From Sphaeroforma sirkka (Eukaryota > Opisthokonta > Ichthyosporea > Ichthyophonida), in NCBI GenBank assembly GCA_001586965.3, contig LUCW03000136.1:1-45000 (forward strand): 45,000 bases of DNA, given 5' to 3'. Below are positions 12,171 through 23,731 of the stretch, piece by piece. The position numbers were made by a program, and so were the translations under genes. A model generated the notes under the pieces. It searched no databases, was not told where the DNA came from, and saw only the letters and a program-made list of their open reading frames with translations. The stretch's first letter is position 1; every line of letters starts with the position of its first letter.

Positions 12171-13069
12171 TGCCTACTTGAGTATGTGATATCGCAGTAC
12201 ATACACCTCATTTGATTCCAACACACACCACGCATCAGACATTTGTACGAAACAAATACTTGCAGATGCACCATGGACCATGGTGCACATATCGCGTAAT
12301 ATTCGCGAGAAGTATATAGGGTTTTTTAGGGAGTATTTATTAGGAAAATTAGTGCCATACCAGAGTGTCAGGCCTGACACATTTGGTGTCATCATGTTTA
12401 CTAATAAATGCATACGCCAAAGACCGCATGTAAATATTTATTTATACTCACTGTAAGATTCTGACCCTGAGGTCGGGCGGGCGGCCTGAGGATATTGAAG
12501 ATTCTGACCCAGAAGATCGTCCTATATGCATCGGACTACCAATATTACAATCGGAATCGTGTTATGTAATCCAATTTAAATCTCGGGCAAGGATAAAGTA
12601 TATGACTCTTGAATCCAGACACATAGTGCCATGGTAAGCTGGAAATAGCATGCGAACGCTCGTGTGTATTGCTTTAATTATGCTGTGTTTTTTTCATTGC
12701 CAACTTTTGATTAAATAAATCTTTCAGCTTGTGATACCTGGTAATCAGTTAAAATAAAGAGTTTGATTTTGACCGCTACATAGCACGTTTATCACCGTAT
12801 TCGTTTTTTCGTCGTCACCTTCAGATATAATCGTTTACTAGCAGTGGCAGCTGCAGTAACGATGACCATATAATTAGCGAGTGGGTATTTTTAAGTGCAT
12901 ATCCATCGTATTCGCGCACTGATTGAAAAACATGACTCGTGTTCGAAAATAGCGACGAGTCAAACCGTGCATTTTGAATCTAATGAAGGGAAGAACAGGC
13001 CCGATTGCCACCAATGTTACGTTAATCACAAATTCGTAAACAAATATATAGACAAACATGTGTAACTGT
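12171..13069. other. Intergenic region upstream of the fusion gene
   Basis: No supportable gene. The 5' side of the acetyltransferase-PhzF gene falls here. A small GC-rich patch at 12450-12530 holds two copies of AGATTCTGACCC (12456-12467 and 12499-12510) and CCTGAGG repeats, which could be promoter elements. The minus-strand open frames at 12174-12413 and 12874-13059 have no recognisable domain and are probably chance. Confidence 0.4.
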
Positions 13070-13761
13070 ATTATCGACTACAGTAGATTCAGGTTCACAG
13101 TGCTCTTGCGTGAAGGGACGAACTCTCTCAGAGCCCCATGGTTTACTTTAATGTGTAGATATCTATCCTACAATACCACCACAAGCTCATATGTGTACCT
13201 CGACAAAGCTTGAGTGATATGTGTTTGAAAATCAGCATCAAGTCTTTTGATTTGCACTATTTACGACCCACCAGGAGACTCGAAGAAAGAAGTCGAACTG
13301 AATATGGACATTCCAACAATACAATACGGACTGCCCGAGTAATTTTCCGATCGACTATTCCAAGTTTTGAACAGCAGTAACTTTGGGGGATGGTAAAATA
13401 TAGATTCAAGAGCTTTCACAATTCATGCTCTATATAGGGGTAGAAAATATAATAAAAAAGCATGAGGTCAGGAAATATGTGTAGTGTCGCTCACTCCGTC
13501 TGAAGTGATTTTGGAGCATTGACGTTAGAGTTCTCATAACTAGCAGCTGATTGTATACCGACAAATAAAACAAATAAATCATGATATATAATTTAGAAGG
13601 CTATGGTCATAAAAAAATAAGGTAAGTACAGTACATCTCCGTCATTAATGAATTCTTCAATACTCGACTTTGGTACACACCTTGTTGAGATTGGAGACAG
13701 GCCTGGAATATTCAATAGATACAATCCAGGATAAAATCGAGGACATCGGGAATGTCTGTAA

Positions 13762-13764
<3 letters not shown>
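13070..13764 (-). pseudogene. Dead inverted copy of the PLAC8-like gene 3' end
   Basis: This segment is the reverse complement of 17217-17935 with many substitutions and small indels. It carries a copy of PLAC8-like exon 4 (near 13760-13690, with its acceptor), then the intron, the region matching exon 5 and about 380 bases of 3' flank. In the exon 4 copy the TGC codon of the D-C-I-Y-C motif has become TGA, and the exon 5 copy also has an early stop, so it cannot make the protein. The exons upstream of exon 4 are absent: homology stops exactly where a (TA)n tract begins. Confidence 0.8.
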
Positions 13765-13808
<44 letters not shown>

Positions 13809-13951
13809 CACACACACACACATATATATATATATACATACATACTTGCATACATACATATATATATATATATATATTTGTATAAATATAATTGTCTATG
13901 TCTATCTATATACCTATCTCTATACTTATCTATACTTATATACATATACAC

Positions 13952-14025
<74 letters not shown>

Positions 14026-14117
14026 GTATGTATAAATATTTGTCATAGCATATTCATATCTATCTATCTATGCGTATACGTGCATACATATATTTATATG
14101 CATATATATATATATAC

Positions 14118-14184
<67 letters not shown>

Positions 14185-14360
14185 CACATGTATAGATGAT
14201 ATATAGACAAACATATTTATACATCCATATCATATATATATATATATATATATATGCGTGTGTATTTTTTTTATCAGGAGTCTATATATATATATATACA
14301 CACACACACACATATATATATAAATATATATGGATGGATAGATAGATAGATAGATAGGTA
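13765..14360. repeat. Cluster of (TA)n, (CA)n and (GATA)n microsatellites
   Basis: TA tracts at about 13765-13805, 13956-14020, 14118-14178, 14232-14254 and 14282-14330 alternate with CA/CATA runs and end in a GGATGGATAGATAGATAG block near 14330-14357. All long open frames here are repeats of Tyr-Ile and are artefacts. The cluster abuts the inner end of the left inverted-repeat arm. Confidence 0.95.
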
Positions 14361-15280
14361 TGTAGATAGATACATGTACAGACAGATATACAGATAATGT
14401 GAAAGCGGGTATGGGTTTGTGTGCGTATTCGTTGCATACTGAGGTCATGACGATTAACAAATGTCACAATTATACACCCAACGGTGAGATATAAGCAAGA
14501 GATTCAAATAGGACAAAATATTATTATGCACAAACACACACGCACACTTCAGAAAAATAAAGACGTACAAATTGGGCCTGTGTCGAGTATTTTCTCCGAA
14601 TATAGACTATTTCGTTGCTAGTATACTCTCTTGTTCACTTTGGTTCAGAAGAGTCATTGCAAACACTATAAAATTCAGGATGCAAACGACGCCATTTCAA
14701 TTTGTAACCTTGCGGCTTACATAGAGGTTTTAAACAGGATACAGAACTTTGCTATACACCGACTACCGTCCACCAAGCCAACAAGAACTGAGCTAGTTAA
14801 AGCCAATCTAAATGGTCATCGCACACAAGTTTGTAATTTCATCTATATAGATATTTATTTTGAAGATGAAAGTAAAGTTCTGATGAGCAAGTCTCAGAAC
14901 GTGATACGTGAAATACGTCTATTTGAAGGCGCATAGGTTTTATGGTATGTATCTGAATAATATATATTGGGATACTAGGCGTTTATTGGATAGACTTCTA
15001 AATCAAAACAGTAGTTATTGATTGTGCAATAAGTATACTTTGACGCTCTTACAAAATATTTTTTACAAAAAAAATTGAAAAGAATATCGCATCTATTCGA
15101 TGAGGTATTTATTTTTATTTATTTATTCAGCCGTCGCTTTGGCGCGAGTCGAATTTCTGAACTGACTATAAGAGTTTAGAGTCTCTCTACAGAGTAGACT
15201 GACGCAGAACAAACACCCGAGGGTTAGCGTGCACGCATCCATCTATTTTCAATACAAGATTGACTACAGAGACTGCCAAG
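14361..15280. other. Spacer upstream of the PLAC8-like gene
   Basis: One plus-strand open frame ends at 14936 (about 100 codons from 14631, no ATG at its start). It has ordinary amino-acid composition but no domain I recognise. An AT-rich run of ATTT repeats at 15108-15128, followed by a less AT-rich stretch, may be the promoter of the PLAC8-like gene. Confidence 0.35.
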
Positions 15281-15409
15281 ATGCCTAAGAAAGAAGGTAC
15301 ACTCACGACACTCATCAGGTGTCGCTATTGAATATGTATGTGCATGCACACATAAGCACACACACCCACATCCACACCCACATCCACACCCCCACCCACA
15401 TATCTATAC

Positions 15410-15489
<80 letters not shown>

Positions 15490-15530
15490 ACGTACCTACT
15501 ATTTACCTCCCTAACTATCAAACTATACAT

Positions 15531-15567
<37 letters not shown>

Positions 15568-15616
15568 ATATCTATATCTATATCGAGATATATATATATA
15601 TATACATATATATACG

Positions 15617-15671
<55 letters not shown>

Positions 15672-15702
15672 GTTCAAATTCAAACACTCCTTTTATATGT
15701 GG

Positions 15703-15758
<56 letters not shown>

Positions 15759-17556
15759 GTTCAAATTCAAACACTCCTTTATATGTGGGGGTGTGCGTGC
15801 GTGTTCATGTTTTGTGTACACACGTAAGTTCTACGTGTTTATACGAGTATTTGCAAAAGCACACGAGTCCTATCTTTAATAGTACAGATTTCAAATTTTT
15901 TTATTCTCAACAAATATATGCGTGTTTGATTGTTTAATATGTCGCTAATGTGTCTCTAATTGAAGATGTGCAAATCTTGCATGTCTAGTACACGCTGTTA
16001 ATTTCGTCGTCCATAGCTATAGGCTAGCGAAGATTGTCTTATATTTACATTTGTTCGTGCCGAGTTTTTACGAGCTGCTGATCATTTTGACACTCGCTCG
16101 AGGTCGAGAGCAAAACGTATCATGTTACACCTTGCGGACGCACAGATATTCGAAATTTGCGTGTACATTTCCGATCTACTCCTTATGCAGGATAGATAAG
16201 CTCTGCATAGTCTAAAATTGGTTGTTCCCGATATATTAGATCTGCAGATGGTATTTTGTTCTTGAATCTGGCGTGTGGATATATATGTACAGCAATTTCC
16301 GAGGCTAACCATATTCCTACTTCCAACACAACAGAATTCGCTGACTTCGAACAGACATGGGATGTTCCACTACTCAACACATGCTTTGAGTTGCCCAAGC
16401 TATTCTGCTTCGCCTTCTTCTGTGCACCTTGCTTTGCATATAAGCAGCGAAGCCGGCTATTAGGTATGGTATCAATTAACGGTCCTTGCATGCTCAGCTG
16501 CAAAACCGCATCTCAAGTGCCCCGTGTAGGTTTTACTTGCGGTATTGTTACCCGTGCTCGCACAGCTGTAAAATGCTTGTAGCATTTAGAGAACTTGTCT
16601 CTATTTCAAAGAAGAATGCGTACAATCGGTGACTGCGAGTGACCTCCAACGATTGTTCATCGTCTGACTCGATATTGTCCCTCAACCCAGTCCAGTCTAA
16701 TCGTTGATCGTAATCAGTTTGTTTGTCTTCTGTGCGATTTTGTTCTGGCAAGAAAACCACCTTATTTGTGTAACCACCAATTTTCTTATAGATGATGATG
16801 TTGAGAACCGCTATGTGTGCTGTGCCGGCCAGATCTGTGGCGAACACTGTAACAAGGTCACCGACCCTTGCCCTCAATTCTGTCTGTGTGTGGAAGTCTG
16901 CTGGTGCTTCTGGTGTGCTATCGGAGCCAATCGTTCGCTGATGCAGCAGGCGTACCGTATTCAGAACACGTGGCTAGAGAACTGCATGATCTGGTGCGCG
17001 TGCATAACCTCGTGGATTCGATGCATCCTCTCCTTCTTTGTTGGTATGTAAATTCATTAATTGGCTCTACACTTTGTCTACTCCTGCTAGATAGCGATGA
17101 CCAATGCACATGTGAACGTTCCGTCTTTGGATATTCTGCCGTGACATCGCCAATGGCCTTTTTAATGTCTCAAATAATACTTCAAAATAATGTATCCGAC
17201 ACTCCACTACTTCCTCCTTACAGACATTCCCGATGTGCTCGATTTTATCCTGGATTGTATCTATTGCATATTCCAGGCCTGTCTGCAATCTCAACAAGGT
17301 GTGTCCCAAAGTCGAATATTGAGAAATTGTTTAATAACGAATGAGATGTACCGTACTTTCATTTTCTATTTATTTCTTCATGACCTATATCAGCTGTTAG
17401 TTATGACAGCTCTATACATGATGCCCAAGTCAAAGCTCCGAAATCACTTCAGACGGAGTGAGCGACACTACACACATTTTCTGACCTCGTGCGTTGTATC
17501 TTATTTGCTACCTTTATATAGAGCACGAATTGGATATTCGAAAGCCCCGAGTCTAA
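15281..17556 (+). CDS. PLAC8-like cysteine-rich membrane protein
   Basis: Five exons: 15281-15296, 16293-16463, 16792-17043, 17224-17298 and 17522-17556. Splice sites are GT-AG and the phases agree, giving 182 residues. The first exon codes only M-P-K-K-E plus one base. The protein is rich in Cys and aromatic residues: a W-D-V-P-L-L...C block, [11 protein letters not shown], then [18 protein letters not shown] and, near the end, [16 protein letters not shown]. This pattern of Cys-rich hydrophobic segments is that of the PLAC8/DUF614-like group, whose members sit in membranes and have been linked to cell size, metal handling or cell contacts. The precise role is unknown. If exon 4 is instead the last exon, it stays open to 17681, adding an unlikely tail. 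The short ending E-H-E-L-D suits the family better. Confidence 0.72.
15413..15792. repeat. (TA)n tracts with a duplicated 37-bp unique block, in PLAC8-like intron 1
   Basis: TA tracts at about 15413-15490, 15537-15565 and 15620-15755. A block beginning TGTTCAAATTCAAACACTCC occurs twice (about 15669-15706 and 15757-15790), each preceded by a TA tract and followed by ATATGTGGGG. The whole lies in the 1-kb first intron. Confidence 0.9.
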
Positions 17557-17935
17557 ATTGTACGGCACGCCCCCTAAGTTACTGCTGTCCAAAACTCAGT
17601 ATCCTCCATCGGAAAATTACTTGGGCTGCCCGTACTAAATTGTTGGAATGTACATATCCTGTCCGATTTTCCTTAATTTGAGTAGTGTAGGCAGTATAGG
17701 CGTGATCGCTATTTGCTTTCTCGTTCCCCTGGTGGGTCGTATATAGCGGAAAGCAATAACTTGATGCCGACTTTGAAACACATATCACTCAAGCTTTCTC
17801 GAGGTACACGTATAAGCTTGTGGTGGTATTGTAGGATAGATATCTTACACACTAAATAAACCATGGGGCTCTGAGAGTGTTCGTCCCTTTATGCAAGTGC
17901 ACTGTGAACCTAAACCAACTGTAGTCGATATTACA

Positions 17936-19397
17936 CTTTCCCGTTTGATACAAGGACACAACTCAATTGTAGTACACTATAGGCACTTTGGTGGCGTCTG
18001 AGCCCACTTCGTTGGTATCACATATACAGAATTATGGAAAAAATGGTCGCCGCTGGAAATCTGGGTGGCGCACTGCATACACAGCTTAAGTTGCTGATGC
18101 TCATCCTACTGATTTTGTGTGTATATAGTATATACCTAGCTATTCAGTCGATGCTCTTTCGATGGTCATTATCAAATACATAGTAGAACAAAGGTAGATA
18201 TGGTTCAATTTTTACATTTACATTCAACGGTACGGTTTTTGTAATATATTAATACCATATTGTACTACACGATCCACCTCTGCAACAAACGGAGCTAGCG
18301 CACGACTAAAATTGTTCTACTATCATGAGCCAAAATAGCCGCGCACTTGCGGTTGGGTCTGTTGCACCTGACAATCGAGCGTACAAATAGCCGTGTGAAT
18401 CTTCGGGTTACCTTTCGATAATTCGTTCTTTCTCAGTGTATGCAGGTACCAATTCGGAGAATAACTTTCGCGATCTTTACATATTTTTTACCCACCGTAC
18501 CGCAATAGCTGTTTGACTTCTATCGGCGCGGTGTTTGGTTAGCCCGAATCTGTATTTTCAAAACTGGTACAACTAATACAACAGACGACACCTTCACGCC
18601 TGAGCTATAATCAGGTGTCAAGTATAGCTCGCGATCCTGAGAGACATACTAATTATTCGTACCATCAACATGATTTGAACAACACAACTTGAAACGGCAA
18701 ATGGTATGTAGCGCGGAACTTTATTATTAGTGGATGCTGGAATACATTCCAGGATTATTTATAGCTACACTTGTACGTCCGCCTAGTTTGAACCAGGCCC
18801 GAGCGACGTTTGGCCAATGGGACGATGCTTGTTTTGGGTGGCATCACTACTGTATACCTTTCCTACATCACAGTTGTATATAGGCAAGTGCCTAGCACAC
18901 TTGTACGGTTTCCACAATTGCAGGCTGTGCCTCGCCCTGATTGAAATACAGCATCACATTCTGATTTCAAACCGTCGGCACTTGTCGTTAGAAATGGGTT
19001 GCGACCACGGATACAGAATATTGCATGTGAATGATGACGTCGAACTGTGAGCCAAAGACCAATCGCGAAACGCGATTTGGACTATTTTGAAAAGTAATAA
19101 GTTGTGCTCCCACAACGATCACCAGATCAACGGACGATTCTCGCTGTCGCGTATTGCCTTGGTATACCAATACTTCAGCTCACGCCTATCGATGAAGTAC
19201 TTGTAGAACTTCGCATCAACAGAGCTGTCCTCAGGCTGCGCAGCAGTACTGTTCGCTCGTCGAAATACGATATCTGTTGCCATAGTGTATTAAACTTCAA
19301 CAATTAGGGCAGGCCACTTACAGAGACTACAGCGCACGTTGCTGAGCATATGAGCAACAAGACACATCGTATTGAGTATTCGCGAAGGCGATATCAC
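17936..19397. other. Intergenic region between the PLAC8-like and CWH43 genes
   Basis: No gene is firmly supported. The 3' ends of two convergent genes face each other here. A short open frame at 18034-18183 is listed separately. A 78-codon frame at 18817-19050 has no recognised domain. The rest has stops in all frames and no repeats that I could see. Confidence 0.4.
18034..18183 (+). CDS. Possible 49-residue single-pass membrane peptide
   Basis: Open frame starting with ATG in a purine context, beginning M-E-K-M-V-A-A-G-N-L-G-G, then a strongly hydrophobic stretch (residues about 18-37, L-K-L-L-M-L-I-L-L-I-L-C-V) and a short basic tail before a TAG. It could be a small membrane protein, a first exon with a signal anchor, or chance. 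There is no family match to offer and no clear promoter. Confidence 0.2.
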   Translation: MEKMVAAGNLGGALHTQLKLLMLILLILCVYSIYLAIQSMLFRWSLSNT

Positions 19398-22300
19398 TCA
19401 AGAACCTACTACACACACGGTTGAACACCGGCCGAAACCAAACATACCCGCCACCAGCGCCTCCGTATCAGACATATAGCCGGTATCTACATGCGCGAAA
19501 CTCTTCACTCGCGTGTTCTTGTAGAAGATATACTGGCACCACCGGTCGAAATCATTAGGATCCGGATCCTTCAGCGTTCCTTTCGTGACTAGGGTGTTGT
19601 AATTCTCCCGCTCAGACCACGGATACCATAGAGCCGACATCGGAGCGCTTGTGATATAGCATCTGATTGAGCAGATGAGAAGTATAGTCGCGTGGTATTG
19701 ATTATAAATTCACTTGCAGCTCGAACATGCTACTTGCTGTAGAACACAAATACGTACCTAATATAGACACATTCCATACAAAGAAGTTTCGGTGATGAAT
19801 GCAAAGTGCACTTACAGGACGGTGAGCGGTATTTCATTCTTGTCCTGCGTCATCTGGGACACGACATCTGTCTGAAGCTTCAAATCTTCCGGAAATTCTT
19901 CGGTCGAGAAGTGTCTGATAATGAAAAGCAGATATATGGTTATTCTCTGCGGTGATGATTATGTTTTGGTTTTCTTCGGGCGAAGTATTGGCACTTAATC
20001 AACGCATATAGTACTAAAGGATCAGACTGCAGAACAACGGCACATTAAAGGATCAGACTTCTGAATATCAGACCGGACTATAGAATCTCAAACTGTGATC
20101 GAAGCAAAACAACTGGTGTCGGTAACGGTCCGACTTACACCAAATGATTCCCTTCAAGCCGCTTGAAAGATACTCTCGTATTCGTGAGAATAGCGACCTC
20201 ACAACTAGACAAGACTTACGATACAATAACGTTGAAGTCGTTCCCCTTCACATCCAAGATCGCATCGATCAGGCACGATCGCGTGCCGTACGGGGAAGGT
20301 AGCACCGTAATATTGCTTGCCTAAAGGTTTCAGTATAAATACAATCAAAGTGGTTGATTTTAGTCATCATATCGGGTCGTATATGGAAACAAAAACTGCA
20401 TCACCAAGCTGAAACATCATACTTCGCAGACGCAGAAGAAAGCTTGAAACCCGTATAGCACGTCCTGAATCTGAGATGCAATTTGCAAACCGCTAAGATT
20501 AACACAAGGATCCTAGTCGCACCTTGACAGGATATAAAGAGATGAAGGAACAGCCCCAGGTGCTGTCTCGTGTCTGCACGCCATAGCTATGATATTCAAA
20601 CCCCAGCGATGCGCCTAGAAACTCCACCTGGTCTCTGTTGCCCGTCACCACTCGTGCTTGATCACTCTCCAAGATAGCGATGACACCCGCCTGCAGAGAA
20701 TAATCAGCAAGCCCGTCAATACAACATGGAGGAAATATACAATTGGTTTTGAGTGCTATATGAGCCACATCCGGTGCTTAAATACTTCCCCTTGATATCA
20801 GAGCACGGCGAGACGGATCCATGACAAAAAAACCCAGAAATTTATCATGTACATACACGCACAGCCTCACAGTTTTATACCATAGCTCATTAATGTAGAT
20901 CAGTATCCACTCTGTCTGCATGCTATGTGGTGTGTTCCAGCATGACACTCAATAGTAGTACGCACCTTCATGTCTTGTGCGAAGTTGGCTGCTAGTACGT
21001 AATTGTCGTATCCGTTATCAGCGTAGCCGGTGTGCACATTCCAGATCATAACCTTGATATCCTCATCCGATGACACATCAACCTTATGTGGGTGTGTGAT
21101 GGCGTACGTGTATCTATACACATAGCACGGGCACGTGACTAGCACGAACAGAGCCACCAGCGCTTTCAGGGGCACTGACCTGATCCCACCATTCTTTATC
21201 TCGCGCTCTGCCGGCGTATTTGTGATCATGTTGTTGAGGGATATACACACAAGCGAGAAGAAGAGCGGATAGTGCGGAGACTCTCGGAAGGTGTCACCCA
21301 GATCCAGAAACATGTAGGCGATATTCCATACCGTGGTGAATTCCAAGAACACAAACGTGAGCTGTAAGAAGGTAACAGCGGGGTGTGTGAAGCCACCTTA
21401 GCCAGCATCTATATTTATTTTAGGCGTGGGAGATAGCCTATAACTTACTCTTAACTGTAGTATGTACTTTCGCATCGCGTACAATAGCTCTTGACCATAT
21501 ATTCAGACGTATACCATGTCCAGGAAATACAACGACATGCCGAATCGAAGTACGTGGCATACCTGACCGAGAAATAGCGTCCTGCCTTTGACACTTGCGC
21601 ACTTGAATACGCTGACGTACGTGTACATAGTAGACGCCGATGTGAAGACAGCAACGGCCAGTCCGCCCAGGAATCCAGATAGGGGGTCTCCATAGTAAAG
21701 TTGGTAGCCACCAACGAGACCCACAAGACTGAAGAGAGGGCTCTGAACCACGTGCCATTGGGACGAGAGCGCAAACCCAAAGAATAAGCCTGTCCAAAAT
21801 GTTGATGGTTATGGCAGATACGTTCAACAAGGAAGATGTTGAGATTGAGGAGACACTTTACACATACAGTGATGTGTGAGTATTCGAGGAACAGGATAAC
21901 CCCCTGAAATCATCTATCTAGAATACACTCACCGAGAATAATGTAGATGCCGAAGTTTGTACTATCCACACCCACCCATCTCGGCACGACGCTGTGGCAA
22001 GTAAACAACCAGAATAGAAGAAATTGATTGGTTCCAAGAGCCAGAGCAGGTATGACCCACCGCAATGTGGGTGTGGGTGTGTGGGGGTGCATCGCTGGCA
22101 ACTTTTCAATGCCAAAGTATATCACGGCTAACAAACCTAAAAAGGAGAGCCAAGGGGTATGTCTGGGGTTAACGCCAGATGAACTTATTTACGATGGGAG
22201 ATGAACAACAATGTTTTATCGTACTCCAGAAAGTTTCTCATCACAATAGCTTTCCAATATGGTAGGGTATGCAGTTACAGACACGCCGCTTCCAGAATAT

Positions 22301-23731
22301 ACATATATCATACAATTGGGTCATACACCTCTAATACCACGTTACAAATATGTATAGAGGTGAAAGATGAATCGGCCCCGCCGTGGTTGCAAGGCAATAT
22401 ACATACTACACTGAATACATGTACACTCGCATTGAGGCTTACCTACACAAGCCATGTACTTGTCGAACTGCGGAACATCAAAGGACCATGGATCGGCATT
22501 CTTCCACTGAGGCGTAGCGCCTCGATGAAATGACCACACGGGTAGAGCACTCTTGCAGGCGAAGCGAACGGAGATCAATAGAAGCAATGACAGGTTCTGT
22601 CCCCATAGCAACCGGTTGCTCCGTTCGGGCGAGTGGAATAAGACACCTTGTGCTGTGTGTGTGCAACAGGCGGCGTTACAATGGCTGTACGTATACCGGT
22701 AGAGCATGCTTCTGCACAGACAGCTACGCGTTACGATGGCATTCTACAGACTACAATCAGATATATGATGCGATATATGGAGGGAAATCAGTGAGAATCT
22801 AAAGCGAGATTAATGCGCATTTAATTCGAATCGGGGCTCGATTGCAGGTCGACCTATACTGATTGCCGTGACTGTTCTGCATATGGTAGGTGAACGTGAT
22901 CAGCCACATGTCCATTCTTCAAAGTCATAAAACTATATGCCAATCCATCACACTCATACATCACGCTTTGTCGCACACAACCAACAAAACTCCTATAAGC
23001 GAATCCGCCGCCCCCGCTTCCGGTGTTGATTTGTAGAAAAAATACAAATACACACCTGCAAACGACAGGAATATGACAGCGACCCCAATATAAATGGATC
23101 GTTCATAGTGATCCTCTAGTTCACCGTAGTAGTAGAATGCTGGCAAGGAGGCGGTCAGCAAGACAGAGATCCAGTTCGCGCAGAAGCGCCATACCAGCTT
23201 GATCCCAATCAGTGCAGTGAAGAGATGTACGGTCAAGAATACCTGTGGCATGCAGAAGGAAACTAAAATGCGTATAGGCTCTCGGGCTGATCTTTCAAGA
23301 CACCTTCGTGGCTTCAAAAAACCTGTGCGATTAGGCGGGATGAATGATCACGGGGAAAGTACTCCTTGACGTGCAAGCTCTGCGGATGTGAGTGCTGATT
23401 ATTTTCTGATGTACGCTGGACGTGCTGTTGAAATATGCATGGCATGCAACTACAGAGAATATTAGCATATACAATCAATATCCTGCTAAGTTCCAGGATC
23501 AATAACAGGGCACTCGGTGCCATTCAAATATACACATACCTCTAGCCCAGAGAATCCCATAGCCACTAGTGCCGGAAAGAAGATGCGATTTGGCAGCTCA
23601 CAGAGAAGACACCATAACATTAGCCAAAGCACTCCATCGGAAAGCAACCCAAACGTCCAGGAGCAGCCGGTGGAAGCCCTAGTATCTGTTACAGTATAAC
23701 GAAAACTTTGATTCAGAAATACTGGAAGCAT
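19398..23731 (-). CDS. CWH43: CWH43/PGAP2IP-like GPI-anchor lipid remodelling protein
   Basis: Ten minus-strand exons: 23731-23540, 23242-23056, 22652-22443, 22136-21933, 21789-21563, 21361-20966, 20690-20523, 20320-20220, 19914-19816, 19662-19398. All are GT-AG with matching phases, giving 2,049 bases and 682 residues, close to human CWH43 (about 700). The first 440 residues hold many hydrophobic segments, with family-like blocks such as G-F-S-G-L-E, W-G-Q-N-L-S-L-L-L-L and A-V-F-T. From about residue 441 there is the endonuclease/exonuclease/phosphatase-like domain: V-M-I-W-N-V-H-T-G-Y, A-I-L-E-S-D, T-R-D-S-T-W-G, L-P-S-P-Y-G, V-S-H-F, Y-I-T-S-A-P and D-R-W-C-Q-Y-I-F-Y. Yeast Cwh43 remodels the lipid of GPI anchors to ceramide in the ER. 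A TGA two codons upstream of the ATG supports the start. Only the animal-type PGAP2IP part is present, with no PGAP2 half as in yeast. Confidence 0.92.

Larger units (their letters stand above)
13070..17935. repeat. Large diverged inverted duplication (about 0.7-kb arms)
   Basis: The arms are 13070-13764 and 17217-17935, in opposite orientation, with about 3.45 kb between them. Matching blocks include GAGCCCCATGGTTTA, CAATACCACCACAAGCT, GAGTGATATGTGTTT and ATCCAGGATAAAATCGA with their reverse complements. Identity by eye is around 80 per cent, with indels. The central part holds microsatellites and the first three exons of the PLAC8-like gene. The arm ends do not look like transposon termini, so a segmental inverted duplication is preferred over a foldback transposon. 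Confidence 0.8.

Noticed and set aside
12174-12413. Minus-strand open frame as an upstream exon of the fusion gene
   Set aside because: No motif, and an in-frame stop two codons before the ATG at 12170 separates it.
13593-14460. Long open frames of alternating Tyr and Ile (and similar frames at 15315-15879, 28006-28308, 32460-33233, 36498-36797, 42034-42870)
   Set aside because: They are translations of TA microsatellites and have no stop codon in that repeat by construction.
17224-17681. Long final exon of the PLAC8-like gene open to 17681
   Set aside because: The tail has no family likeness, and splicing at 17298 to 17522 gives the usual short ending; the long version cannot be excluded.
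13070-17935. A foldback DNA transposon with 0.7-kb terminal inverted repeats
   Set aside because: The arms contain gene exons, one end stops at a microsatellite, and no transposase or target duplication is visible.
23314-23523. An extra exon of CWH43 between exons 1 and 2
   Set aside because: It breaks phase, while joining 23540 directly to 23242 is in phase and matches the family spacing (G-L-E followed by V-F-L).
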